Below are positions 1 through 6,768 of a stretch of DNA of 9,481 bases, piece by piece. Where the stretch lies: contig DAOVRJ010000081.1 in the NCBI GenBank assembly GCA_030628225.1, positions 1 through 9,481 on the forward strand, given 5' to 3'. The position numbers and the translations under genes were made by a program. The notes under the pieces are model-generated. The model did not search any database and was not told the DNA's origin. It was given only the letters and a program-made list of their open reading frames with translations. Every line of letters begins with the position of its first letter. Positions within the stretch are counted from its first letter, which is position 1. Source of the DNA: Candidatus Zixiibacteriota bacterium (GTDB taxonomy: Bacteria; SM23-81).

Positions 1-153
1 AAAGCAAAAAGGTAAAACAACTCTCCAGAAAGCGGAGAAGGCAGATGAGTGAGATCCGGCACAGGAAAAAAACCTCTCCAGCAGAACAATTTGGGGAATC
101 AGTACCAGATTTTGTGCGTTTTGATACTGGATTCTGGATCGGTTTTTTTCTTT

Positions 154-167
154 TCTCGAATCTCGAA
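154..167. repeat. Tandem 7-bp TCTCGAA repeat, two copies
   Basis: TCTCGAA occurs twice head to tail at 154-160 and 161-167. A partial third copy, TCTCG, follows at 175-179. The setting is T-rich and non-coding. It looks like intergenic low-complexity sequence. No function can be assigned. Confidence 0.5.
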
Positions 168-276
168 TTTCTAGTCTCGGCCTTTAACCAGGATCCGCCT
201 TTTCGGCCACAGCACAAAGCCGGGTCCAGTATGTGAACTCGGTTTCTGATAAAGACAAAAGATCCTCAGATTTTAG

Positions 277-304
277 TTGACCTGGGCCGGCAATTTTTTA
301 TATT
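277..304 (+). promoter_or_regulatory. Sigma70-type promoter for the apbE-TPR operon
   Basis: The -35 box TTGACC (277-282) matches TTGACA at five of six bases. It is separated by 16 nt from the -10 box TATATT (299-304), which matches TATAAT at five of six. Transcription would begin near 311, giving a leader of about 44 nt before the TTG start of apbE at 355. No other promoter of this quality was seen in the window. Confidence 0.6.
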
Positions 305-354
305 TTTAGTCTATCGAAGGAGAACTTTCTCTCCGGGTTCAGAGGTTCCGCTCA

Positions 355-1431
355 TTGGAAAACAAACTGGGAAAACTTCTGACAACCGTCTTCTTGATCG
401 CGCTGGCGGCGCTGGCCATATCCCGAGTGGGCAACCTGCATGAGGGACCCCTACCCAGCAAACACCAGACCCGGATCATGATGGACACCGTGGTTACCCT
501 GCGGATCTATGCGGGCGATGCACACCAGGTCGAGAAGGCCATGGAGGCAACCTTCGCTGAAATTGAGCGCCTGGAGGGCATACTGAGCAGATGGATACCC
601 AGCAGCGAGATCAGCAAAATCAACGACACCGCTGGTCGCGGCTCGGTTTCGGTATGTCCGGAGACATGGCAGGCCATCACGGGGACAGAGGAGCTCTCCC
701 GGTTGACCAATGGCGCTTTCGACATCACCATAGGAGCCATTACGCAACTGTGGGACTTCCAATCCGATGAAGCTCGAGTGCCCGATGAAGCGGCCATTCA
801 GAGAGGCCTTCGGTTCGTGGGACCCCAACAGATCCTCCTGGACAGCCTTGATGTCAAGGTAGGCCTGAGAGGACGAGGAGCGGCCATCGACCTGGGGGGC
901 GCGGCCAAGGGATATGCCGTCGACAGAGCCCTGGAGGTTCTGAGGAGGTATGGCGTTAAGGCAGCGGTGGTGGATGCCGGAGGTGACATAGGCCTGCTGG
1001 GGAAAAAATCTCGCGGTGAGGTCTGGAAGATCGGCATCAGACATCCCCAGGTCCTGGGGGAAACTATCGAGGTCCTCGAGGTGGACTCAGGGGCTGTGGC
1101 CACTTCGGGTAACTACGAGCGCTATTTCTTTCAGGACGGCGTTCGATATCACCACATTCTGGATCCCAAAACGGGCATGCCTGCCAGAGGGGTTGTCAGC
1201 GTCACTATCCTGGCCAAGACAGCCCTGGAAGCGGACATTCTGTCCACGGCCGTCTTCGTTTTGGGCCCCAAGAGGGGCATGACCCTTATCGAGCAGTTGG
1301 GCGAGGTTGAGGGAATTATCTACGTGGAGGGGCCGGATGGGCTCCGTCGGCTGGCTTCCTCCGGCTGTCCGCCAAGCGAAGGAAAATACAGTTTTTCCAC
1401 CACACACTACCCAGCAAGGAGGTCCTCATGA
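355..1431 (+). CDS. apbE: FAD:protein FMN transferase (ApbE family), membrane-anchored
   Basis: ApbE uses FAD and Mg2+ to attach FMN covalently to a Thr/Ser of partner proteins such as the RnfG, NqrC and NosR families, outside the cytoplasmic membrane. The 358-residue protein has an N-terminal hydrophobic segment (about 10-22) with no lipobox Cys, so it is an uncleaved anchor or a signal peptide. Family motifs are in order: GAFDITIGAI (120-129), GGAAKGYAVD (181-190), AGGDIG (208-213), TSGNYERYF (250-258), HHILDPKTG (266-274) and TALEADILSTA (289-299), with the metal-binding Asp at 294. The start is TTG at 355: AGAGG (341-345) lies 9 nt upstream, and the only other option, ATG 478, would remove the anchor. 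The stop overlaps the next gene by ATGA. Its flavinylation target is not in the window and may lie to the left. Confidence 0.93.
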   Translation: MENKLGKLLTTVFLIALAALAISRVGNLHEGPLPSKHQTRIMMDTVVTLRIYAGDAHQVEKAMEATFAEIERLEGILSRWIPSSEISKINDTAGRGSVSVCPETWQAITGTEELSRLTNGAFDITIGAITQLWDFQSDEARVPDEAAIQRGLRFVGPQQILLDSLDVKVGLRGRGAAIDLGGAAKGYAVDRALEVLRRYGVKAAVVDAGGDIGLLGKKSRGEVWKIGIRHPQVLGETIEVLEVDSGAVATSGNYERYFFQDGVRYHHILDPKTGMPARGVVSVTILAKTALEADILSTAVFVLGPKRGMTLIEQLGEVEGIIYVEGPDGLRRLASSGCPPSEGKYSFSTTHYPARRSS

Positions 1432-2654
1432 GTTTCAGCAAACCATCGGGATTCGTCAGTCTGTTCTTCATCGCCCTGGTCCTGGCCGTTTTGCTGGCCT
1501 GCGCCAGTTCTCAGCAGGGTGAAAAACCCGGCGCGGTCATCGACGAGGCGGCACTGCGAGAGCAAGCCCGGGCTGATTCCATCAAGGCAGCTCGTCAATT
1601 AGAAATTCGAAAAATCAAGAGCACCGCGTCGGAGTATCACAAGAACAAACAGTACACCGACGCCATCCCCCACTTAGAGAAGGCGCTGCAACTGGATTCC
1701 CAAAATGAGGGCGCTTATTTTATGCTGGCCGACTGCTATTTCCGGCTGGACAACCTGGATCAGGCCGTAGAGGTCTATAAACGAGCCATCTCACAAGATC
1801 CCCAGAACGGCAATTTTCATCAGTACCTGGGTTACATGCTCGATAGAAAAGGCCTGGCCCAGGAGGCCATGGCGGAGTATGAAAAGGCCGTGGAGCTGAT
1901 GCCGGAGAGCGTGGAAGCCCACCTGGCTCTGGCTAACATTTATCTGGGTAAGGAGATGGACAATCCAGCCATAGAACACTACGCTCGCGTGGTGGAGCTG
2001 GACGCCACCAGACGGGAGGTGCTGTCGGTCCTGTCCAAGCTTTACGCGAAACACTCCATGAGGGAGGAGCTGGCCATTGCTCACGAGAGCCTCTTGAAAT
2101 TGGATCCCAACGACAGGACCACCATGCTGGAGCTGGGGAAAACTTACACTGAGCTGGCCCGAAATGAGGAGGCGGTCGAGCTGCTGCAGAAACTTATCCA
2201 GGTAGAGCAAGATAACGTCAAGGCCTATCTGTATTTGGGCACGGCCTTGAATAACCTGGAGCGCAATTCAGAGGCTATCTCCACTTATAAAAAAGCCTTG
2301 CAACTGGAGCCAGAGAACCTCCGGGCTATGAGCGATCTGGCTTACTCCTATAGTGAGTCCGGCAATCACAGCAAGGCCTGGAGCCAAATAAAAAAAGTGG
2401 CCAAGCTGAATCCCGACTACGCCTATAGGTTCGTCGTGCGCGGGGAAATTTACGAGAGCGAGGCCGAGCCCCATATCAAGCCAGATGGCCAGGTAAAATG
2501 GGCTGGGAAACTGAAGTACGAGAAGGCAGTGGCAGAATATAAAAAGGCGCTGAAGGATCCGGAATGGGGAGAATATGCCCGCAAAAAGATCGAATACCTC
2601 CGCCCATTCTTGCCCACGCCGGAGGATCGCTTCTTTTACGGAAATAAGGAGTAG
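1428..2654 (+). CDS. Tetratricopeptide-repeat lipoprotein
   Basis: This 408-residue protein begins with a basic-hydrophobic signal peptide ending in the lipobox LLAC, with Cys25 as the lipidated residue, so it should be tethered to a membrane. From about residue 60 there are eight consecutive 34-residue tetratricopeptide repeats: 60-93, 94-127, 128-161, 162-195, 196-229, 230-263, 264-297 and 298-331. A ninth, irregular one (about 332-380) is interrupted by a charged loop. Such arrays form a superhelix that binds protein partners; no enzymatic domain is visible. A very strong AAGGAGGT (1416-1423) lies 4 nt before the ATG, and the ATG overlaps the apbE stop, so the two are co-translated. I infer a scaffold or assembly role for the complex that ApbE modifies, but the sequence does not name the partner. 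Confidence 0.85.
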   Translation: MSFSKPSGFVSLFFIALVLAVLLACASSQQGEKPGAVIDEAALREQARADSIKAARQLEIRKIKSTASEYHKNKQYTDAIPHLEKALQLDSQNEGAYFMLADCYFRLDNLDQAVEVYKRAISQDPQNGNFHQYLGYMLDRKGLAQEAMAEYEKAVELMPESVEAHLALANIYLGKEMDNPAIEHYARVVELDATRREVLSVLSKLYAKHSMREELAIAHESLLKLDPNDRTTMLELGKTYTELARNEEAVELLQKLIQVEQDNVKAYLYLGTALNNLERNSEAISTYKKALQLEPENLRAMSDLAYSYSESGNHSKAWSQIKKVAKLNPDYAYRFVVRGEIYESEAEPHIKPDGQVKWAGKLKYEKAVAEYKKALKDPEWGEYARKKIEYLRPFLPTPEDRFFYGNKE

Positions 2655-2655
2655 C

Positions 2656-2692
2656 AGCTCGGAAGGTTTTTACTCCAACAGCTTTCTGAGCT
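2656..2692 (+). terminator. Possible 3' hairpin of the apbE-TPR transcript
   Basis: Bases 2656-2666 can pair with 2682-2692 in the + strand RNA: 11 pairs including two G-U wobbles, with a 15-nt loop. It begins 2 nt after the TPR stop codon. In the - strand RNA the two wobbles become A-C mismatches, so the fold favours the + transcript. There is no U-tract after the stem, so it is not a classical intrinsic terminator. It may only protect the mRNA end or be chance. It overlaps the last codons of nrdR on the other strand. Confidence 0.3.
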
Positions 2693-3119
2693 CCTCCATG
2701 AACTCTTTTTTATCCTTGAACTTTCGATACACCGAGGCGAAGCGCACGTAGGCCACCTCATCGAGCTGGTGCAGTTTCTCCATCACCAGCTCGCCGATCT
2801 CCTTACTCTTGACCTCGTTTTTGGAGAGGTTATAAAGCTCGTTTTCGATTTCGTCCACCATATAGTCGATACGTTTGGTGCTGATGGGACGTTTTTTACA
2901 GGCGGTGACGATGCCCTGGAGGAGCTTCTGCCGATCATAGGGCTCGCGCCGCCCGTCGTTTTTCATCACCGTCAGAGCAACCTTTTCTATATATTCGTAG
3001 GTTGTGTAACGCTTGCCGCATTTCAGACACTCCCGTCTTCTCCTGATGGCCTTTCCCTCCTTGCTGGAGCGGGAGTCTACCACTTTATCCTCCTCGAACC
3101 CACAGAAGGGACATTTCAT
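2670..3119 (-). CDS. nrdR: Transcriptional repressor NrdR
   Basis: NrdR represses ribonucleotide reductase genes by binding NrdR boxes in a manner controlled by the ATP/dATP ratio. The 149-residue length is standard. The N-terminal zinc ribbon has Cys3, Cys6, Cys31 and Cys34, with the conserved VDSR (14-17) and IRRRRECLKCGKRYTTYE (25-42) stretches. The ATP-cone domain follows from about 49 to 139, ending in the typical VAYVRFASVYRKFKD. GGGAGG (3125-3130) sits 5 nt before the ATG. It is the last gene of the - strand unit, 91 nt after the dCMP deaminase, and faces the TPR gene with only 15 nt between stop codons. I saw no NrdR box in the window, so its ribonucleotide reductase targets lie elsewhere. 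Confidence 0.97.
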   Translation of the reverse strand: MKCPFCGFEEDKVVDSRSSKEGKAIRRRRECLKCGKRYTTYEYIEKVALTVMKNDGRREPYDRQKLLQGIVTACKKRPISTKRIDYMVDEIENELYNLSKNEVKSKEIGELVMEKLHQLDEVAYVRFASVYRKFKDKKEFMEELRKLLE

Positions 3120-3210
3120 CTGCGCCTCCCCCGTTTTTAATGAGAAAGAAACCCGCTACACGTTTTTCCGTTCCCTATGGCTGCCACTGAACATTTACCG
3201 GCAAATCGAC

Positions 3211-3657
3211 TCATCCCTCTATTTGGCAAACATCAAGCCCTGACTCCCGGATCAGCTCCCTGGAGAGGTCATCGGGATAGCCCTGATTGTAGACCACCCG
3301 TTTGATCCCCGCATTGATGATCATCTTGGTACACAGGACGCAGGGGAAATGGGTGGAGTAGATGGTGGCTCCTTTGATGCTCACTCCAAAGGTTGCGGCT
3401 TGAATGATGGCGTTTTGCTCTCCATGGATGCCCCGGCATAGTTCATGCCGCTCCCCCCGGGGAACCTTGAGTTTCTCCCGCAAGCAACCCACTTCCTCAC
3501 AATGCCGTAATCCCGCTGGAGCCCCATTGTAGCCAGTGGCCAGGATCTTCTTGTCCTTGACCAGTACAGCCCCTACCTGTCTTCTCAGACAAGTAGCCCG
3601 ACAGGCCACTCGTTTGGTGATGTCCATGAAGTACTCATCCCACGAAGGCCGCGGCAT
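3211..3657 (-). CDS. Deoxycytidylate (dCMP) deaminase, ComEB type
   Basis: The enzyme converts dCMP to dUMP, the substrate of thymidylate synthase, using catalytic zinc. With the start at 3657 the protein is 148 residues and begins [10 protein letters not shown], the usual opening of the family. The zinc motif is complete: His78-Gly-Glu80 in HGEQNAI and Cys106/Cys109 in [28 protein letters not shown] (25-47) and the Cys-rich HCEEVGC (52-58) are also typical. A TTG 39 nt further up (3696) is in frame, but the strong ribosome binding site serves 3657. The gene is 50 nt after the Nudix gene and 91 nt before nrdR. Together with glyA (methylene-THF) it supplies both inputs for dTMP synthesis. Confidence 0.94.
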   Translation of the reverse strand: MPRPSWDEYFMDITKRVACRATCLRRQVGAVLVKDKKILATGYNGAPAGLRHCEEVGCLREKLKVPRGERHELCRGIHGEQNAIIQAATFGVSIKGATIYSTHFPCVLCTKMIINAGIKRVVYNQGYPDDLSRELIRESGLDVCQIEG

Positions 3658-3663
3658 GCCCAG

Positions 3664-3671
3664 CTCCTTCC
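3664..3671 (-). promoter_or_regulatory. Ribosome binding site deciding the dCMP deaminase start
   Basis: Read on the - strand this is GGAAGGAG, ending 6 nt before the ATG at 3657. It settles the start in favour of the family-typical N-terminus over the upstream TTG at 3696. Confidence 0.8.
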
Positions 3672-3707
3672 AGAAAATAAAGTTCTCTGCGGACAAGAAT
3701 GAACGTG

Positions 3708-4319
3708 TCAGTCAAGAATCTCTAAACACTGTTGCGACCAGGCCTCCAGGGTATCCCGGCGTTTCTTCAACTCCTCCACCGTCACAAATCCACCCCTGGT
3801 AATCTGACGCTCCCGTCTGCGCACCGCCGGTCTGTCCAGATCCCAGAGGTGCACGATGCCGAAGTGAACCTGGCCCACTGGGTTAGAATCATCGTTGATC
3901 AAGGCCATAATTCGCTCTCGATGTCCGGCCTCGACGCGGACCTCCTCGGCCACCTCTCGGGCGGCAGCCTGGAGGTAAAAAGTCCGCTGGGAGGAAAACA
4001 GGTTCAGGTCTTTGGGCTGTATGTGCCCCCCGATGCCAATGGAACCCTTGGACCTCAACCGGTGCTCCCCAGCCTCCTTACCCCGCACGTAGTGGAAAAC
4101 CACCTGCCCGCACCTTAAAATCACATAGGGGATCAGCTGTTTCAAGCCAGGATCGCGCTCCGCCCGGCTGCGCTGAACGAACCGACAGTTCCCCTCCCCC
4201 AGGATCTTGGACAGGTAAGGCCGGACATCTTTACAGAGCCCCTGGAAATGGCCCAGGTCGTGTAACAGATGGCTTTCGAACACCAGGACGAGCTCTTCTT
4301 TGCCGGAGCTCTTTAACAT
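3708..4319 (-). CDS. Nudix-superfamily protein of an uncharacterised MutT-like family
   Basis: The 203-residue protein carries a diverged Nudix core: GIGGHI (95-100), then REVAEE (121-126) within a helix, followed by LINDD (140-144), [14 protein letters not shown] (148-161) and a C-terminal helix with WSQ (194-196). Nudix enzymes hydrolyse nucleoside diphosphates linked to another group, using metals held by the Glu residues of REhxEE. Here the gap between the Gly and the Arg-Glu is about 22 residues rather than the usual 13, and the Gly that normally follows REhxEEx is Arg128. The N-terminal third ([27 protein letters not shown]) matches from memory a conserved but functionally unassigned family often called predicted phosphoesterase, MutT-like (COG4112). 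GAGGG lies 6 nt before the ATG. The substrate is unknown; its nucleotide gene neighbours are only suggestive. Confidence 0.75.
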   Translation of the reverse strand: MLKSSGKEELVLVFESHLLHDLGHFQGLCKDVRPYLSKILGEGNCRFVQRSRAERDPGLKQLIPYVILRCGQVVFHYVRGKEAGEHRLRSKGSIGIGGHIQPKDLNLFSSQRTFYLQAAAREVAEEVRVEAGHRERIMALINDDSNPVGQVHFGIVHLWDLDRPAVRRRERQITRGGFVTVEELKKRRDTLEAWSQQCLEILD

Positions 4320-4380
4320 CCCTTGCCCTCTACTGCCTTAATGCGTAAGCTTCTGCTATCTTTGCGGAATTCAAACATCC

Positions 4381-4920
4381 TCAAAGAATTGGGACCGGGG
4401 GGAAATCCAGGTCAGGGTGGGCCACATTGCTCACATAGTTGGTGTATGTGGCCAGGGCCATGGTCCCCAGAATTTCCATGGTCTCTTCATCACCAAAGCC
4501 ATTATTCCGCAGGCTTTTTAGGTCAACAGAAGCTATCTGGCCGCTTGTTTCCAAAACACGCTGCACGAATTTCAGAAGAGCGGTCTCCCGGGGGTCAGCA
4601 GCTTCAAAGCGGCGGGCATCCAGACATTCCTGGGCCGTGAGCAGATCGTTATCTTGGCCCATTTTAGTATTGGCCGCCACACAATAGCGGCAACCGTTAA
4701 ATTCCGATGTGGCCAGAGTGATCAGCATCTGCAGGCGACCACCCAACTTCCCACCAGCCAAACTGGCCTTCAACTTCAAAAAACCGTCAAAGCCCATGGT
4801 CGAGTTGGCCAAATGGCGGAACATATTGGGAATCATCCCCAGTGTTTTTTCCACCTTAGCAAACAAGTTTCGAACCAGGCTGCTGGCCTGTGCCCCATCA
4901 ACATAATTTATTCTGGGCAT
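4381..4920 (-). CDS. Carboxymuconolactone decarboxylase/AhpD-fold protein, peroxidase-related
   Basis: This 179-residue all-helical protein belongs to the CMD/AhpD superfamily (alkylhydroperoxidase-like, PF02627 type). The signature region is SEFNGCRYCVAAN, with Glu73, Cys77 and Cys80 in the CxxC redox pair. In most relatives the CxxC is followed after three residues by His; here it is Asn84 (codon AAT), so the proton relay seen in AhpD would be altered. The C-terminus TNYVSNVAHPDLDFPPVP is typical of the peroxidase-related subgroup. The start at 4920 gives the usual MPRINYV opening; an upstream in-frame start (4974) would add 18 basic residues without family support. It follows glyA by 83 nt and precedes the Nudix gene by 61 nt. 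Possible roles are thiol-dependent peroxide reduction or a related redox reaction; the exact substrate is unknown. Confidence 0.85.
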   Translation of the reverse strand: MPRINYVDGAQASSLVRNLFAKVEKTLGMIPNMFRHLANSTMGFDGFLKLKASLAGGKLGGRLQMLITLATSEFNGCRYCVAANTKMGQDNDLLTAQECLDARRFEAADPRETALLKFVQRVLETSGQIASVDLKSLRNNGFGDEETMEILGTMALATYTNYVSNVAHPDLDFPPVPIL

Positions 4921-4927
4921 GAGAATA

Positions 4928-4934
4928 CCCCTTT
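4928..4934 (-). promoter_or_regulatory. Ribosome binding site deciding the CMD-like start
   Basis: AAAGGGG on the - strand ends 7 nt before the ATG at 4920, supporting that start over the one at 4974. Confidence 0.7.
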
Positions 4935-4945
4935 TTCTGGTTTTC

Positions 4946-4964
4946 GTTGCCCGACCGGAGCAAC
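4946..4964 (-). other. Small hairpin in the CMD-like gene leader
   Basis: In the - strand RNA, GTTGCTC pairs with GGGCAAC (one G-U wobble) around a 5-nt loop, 11 nt upstream of the ribosome binding site. On the + strand the wobble becomes a mismatch and a short T-run follows (4967-4971), but no + gene lies upstream to terminate. Function is unknown and the stem could be chance. Confidence 0.25.
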
Positions 4965-5003
4965 TGTTTTTCATCAGATCACCAGGAGCTTAACCTCCTC
5001 TTC

Positions 5004-6260
5004 TCATAAATCTTCGTACAGGGGAAAGGCCTCGCACAGCTCACCGACCTTCCCTTTCACCCGGGCGTAAACCGATTCATCGTTCACATTGTCGATCACC
5101 TCGGCGATGAATCGGCCCACCTGTTTCATCTGCTCCTCCTTCATCCCCCTGGTGGTCAGGGCCGGAGTTCCCAGCCGGATGCCGCTGGGATTGAATGGCG
5201 TCCGTGGATCGAAGGGGATCATATTCTTGTTGCAGGTGATGTTGGCCCGATCCAAAGCTTCCTCGGCCTCTTTACCGGTGATCTCTTTGTTGATCAGATC
5301 AACCAAAATCAGATGATTATCCGTACCTCCGGAGATGAGCTTAAAATCGTGAGCCAACAGCTCCTCAGCCAGGGCCCTGGCATTTTTAACGACCTGGGCC
5401 GCATACTCCTTGAATTCCGGCTGGGAGGCCTCGTGAAAAGCCACCGCCTTAGCAGCGTTGACGTGATCGTGAGGGCCGCCCTGCAGGCCGGGGAAGACCG
5501 CCCGGTCGATATCCTTGGCAAATTGCTCCTTGCACATGATGATTGCCCCTCTGGGTCCCCGCAAGGTCTTGTGGGTGGTGGTGGTCACCACATCGGTGAA
5601 GGGAAAGGGACTCTGGTGGAGGCCGCCCACGATCAGGCCAGCGATGTGGGCGATGTCGGCCATGCTGATGGCGCCCACCTCCTGAGCGATCTCATGAAAG
5701 GCCGCAAAGTCGATCTCCCGGGGATAGGCAGTGGCTCCGGACACGATGATCTTCGGTTTCTCCGCCCGGGCCAGCTTGCGCAGCTCATCGTAGTCGATGA
5801 GATGTGTTTGCGGATGGACCCCGTACTGCACAGCATGGTATGCCTTTCCGGAAAAACTCACCTTGTGCCCGTGGGTGAGATGACCCCCGTGGGCCAGGTT
5901 CATGCCCAGGATGGTGTCTCCGAAGTCGAGCAGGGCCACGTAAACGGCCACATTGGCCGGGCTTCCCGAGTAAGGCTGCACGTTAACGTGCTCCGCACCA
6001 AAAAGCTTCTTGGCCCGCTCGATGGCCAGATCCTCGGCCATGTCGATGAAGGTGTTGCCCCCGTAATACCGCTTGTGGGGATACCCCTCGCTGTACTTGT
6101 TGGTCATCACGCTGCCCAGGGCAGCCAGGACCGCCGGGCTGGCGAAGTTTTCCGAGGGGATCAGCTCCAGACCAGTTTTTTGGCGCCGGATTTCCTGCTC
6201 CATAATCTCTGCCATCTGAGGATCTACCTGCCGCAAGGAATCCAGGTTCATGGTGTTCAT
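5004..6260 (-). CDS. glyA: Serine hydroxymethyltransferase
   Basis: This PLP enzyme interconverts serine plus tetrahydrofolate with glycine plus 5,10-methylene-THF, the main source of one-carbon units for thymidylate, purines and methionine. The 418-residue length is standard for the bacterial enzyme. Key sequences are LIPSENFAS (33-41), KRYYGGN (63-69), [12 protein letters not shown] (96-107), the Asp202-x-x-His205 pair, the PLP lysine Lys231 in [13 protein letters not shown] (226-238), [12 protein letters not shown] and [20 protein letters not shown] (6266-6271) lies 5 nt before the chosen ATG; a second in-frame ATG three codons later is less well placed. It is 26 nt downstream of rpiB, a neighbour pair common in bacteria. 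No frameshift or missing active-site residue is seen. Confidence 0.98.
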   Translation of the reverse strand: MNTMNLDSLRQVDPQMAEIMEQEIRRQKTGLELIPSENFASPAVLAALGSVMTNKYSEGYPHKRYYGGNTFIDMAEDLAIERAKKLFGAEHVNVQPYSGSPANVAVYVALLDFGDTILGMNLAHGGHLTHGHKVSFSGKAYHAVQYGVHPQTHLIDYDELRKLARAEKPKIIVSGATAYPREIDFAAFHEIAQEVGAISMADIAHIAGLIVGGLHQSPFPFTDVVTTTTHKTLRGPRGAIIMCKEQFAKDIDRAVFPGLQGGPHDHVNAAKAVAFHEASQPEFKEYAAQVVKNARALAEELLAHDFKLISGGTDNHLILVDLINKEITGKEAEEALDRANITCNKNMIPFDPRTPFNPSGIRLGTPALTTRGMKEEQMKQVGRFIAEVIDNVNDESVYARVKGKVGELCEAFPLYEDL

Positions 6261-6286
6261 GTCTTCCTCCTGAACTTGTGCCTATT

Positions 6287-6724
6287 TCAAGACGTCACAT
6301 CATCCAATTTCTTGATTCGCCGCATATGCCTGCCCCCCTCGAACTCCGTGAGCAGCCAAACATCCAGGATCTTCACCGCATCCTCCGGGGAAACACGCCA
6401 GCCGGAAAGCACCAGCACATTGGAATCGTTATGCTTGCGGGTCATCCGGGCCGCCTGTTCATCGAAGCACAACGCCGCCCGCACCCCCCTTACCCGATTG
6501 GCCGTCATGATCATCCCCTGCCCGGTGCCGCAGATCAATACGCCTCTCTCATGCTCTCCGCTGGCCACAGCTCTGGCCACCGGGAAGCCAATATCGGGGT
6601 AATCCACCGATTCTTCCGAAAATGTGCCGTGATCGGTGACCTGGTGATTCTGAGATTCCAGATACTTTTTGACTTGCTCCTTCAGCTGAAATCCGGCGTG
6701 ATCGCTTCCTACGGCGATGTTCAT
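6287..6724 (-). CDS. rpiB: Ribose-5-phosphate isomerase B
   Basis: RpiB interconverts ribulose 5-phosphate and ribose 5-phosphate, linking the pentose phosphate pathway to nucleotide synthesis. With the start at 6724 the protein is 145 residues, a normal length, and opens MNIAVGSDHAGFQLK, placing the phosphate/substrate residues Asp8 and His9 correctly. The catalytic Cys65 is in LICGTGQGM (63-71), followed by TANRVRGVRAALCFDEQAAR. RKHNDSNVLVL (96-106) holds the ring-opening His98, and FEGGRHMRRIKKL ends the domain. The related sugar isomerases LacA/LacB share the fold, but the CGTG motif with Cys and the glyA neighbour favour RpiB. It follows paaK by 44 nt. Confidence 0.95.
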   Translation of the reverse strand: MNIAVGSDHAGFQLKEQVKKYLESQNHQVTDHGTFSEESVDYPDIGFPVARAVASGEHERGVLICGTGQGMIMTANRVRGVRAALCFDEQAARMTRKHNDSNVLVLSGWRVSPEDAVKILDVWLLTEFEGGRHMRRIKKLDDVTS

Positions 6725-6729
6725 CATGG

Positions 6730-6738
6730 CCTCCCTTT
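6730..6738 (-). promoter_or_regulatory. Ribosome binding site deciding the rpiB start
   Basis: AAAGGGAGG on the - strand ends 5 nt before the second of two adjacent ATG codons (6724) and only 2 nt before the first (6727). A start further up at 6772 would add 16 residues not found in RpiB. The ATG at 6724 is therefore preferred. Confidence 0.75.
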
Positions 6739-6768
6739 GATCAACACAACAGGGACTCATCGCCAGGC

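Larger units (their letters stand above)
1..354. other. Non-coding leader region before apbE
   Basis: I see no convincing gene here. Frame 3 stays open from the window edge to 236, but the peptide is low in recognisable features, runs through T-rich stretches and has no good ribosome binding site at its ATG (45). Two short frames reading in from the edge end at stops at 13-15 and 50-52. Either could be the last few codons of a gene lying to the left, but nothing decides between them. The stretch 140-180 is T-rich and holds a small tandem repeat. The right part carries a strong promoter candidate (277-304). A good GAAGGAGA sequence at 316-323 has no start codon at a usable distance and forms part of a weak 5-bp stem, GGAGA (319-323) with TCTCC (330-334). 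Confidence 0.6.

Noticed and set aside
45-236. 63-codon open frame at the left end
   Set aside because: No ribosome binding site, a composition following T-rich DNA and the TCTCGAA repeat, and no recognisable motif.
451-1044. 197-codon antisense frame within apbE
   Set aside because: Shadow of the apbE coding pattern; the sense frame carries all ApbE motifs.
4946-4971. Intrinsic terminator reading on the + strand (stem followed by TTTTT)
   Set aside because: The + strand stem contains an A-C mismatch and no + gene lies upstream for it to terminate.
5313-6602. Long open frame (429 codons) on the + strand opposite glyA and rpiB
   Set aside because: It mirrors two certain genes, shows no family resemblance and has no ribosome binding site; it results from codon bias of the genes below.
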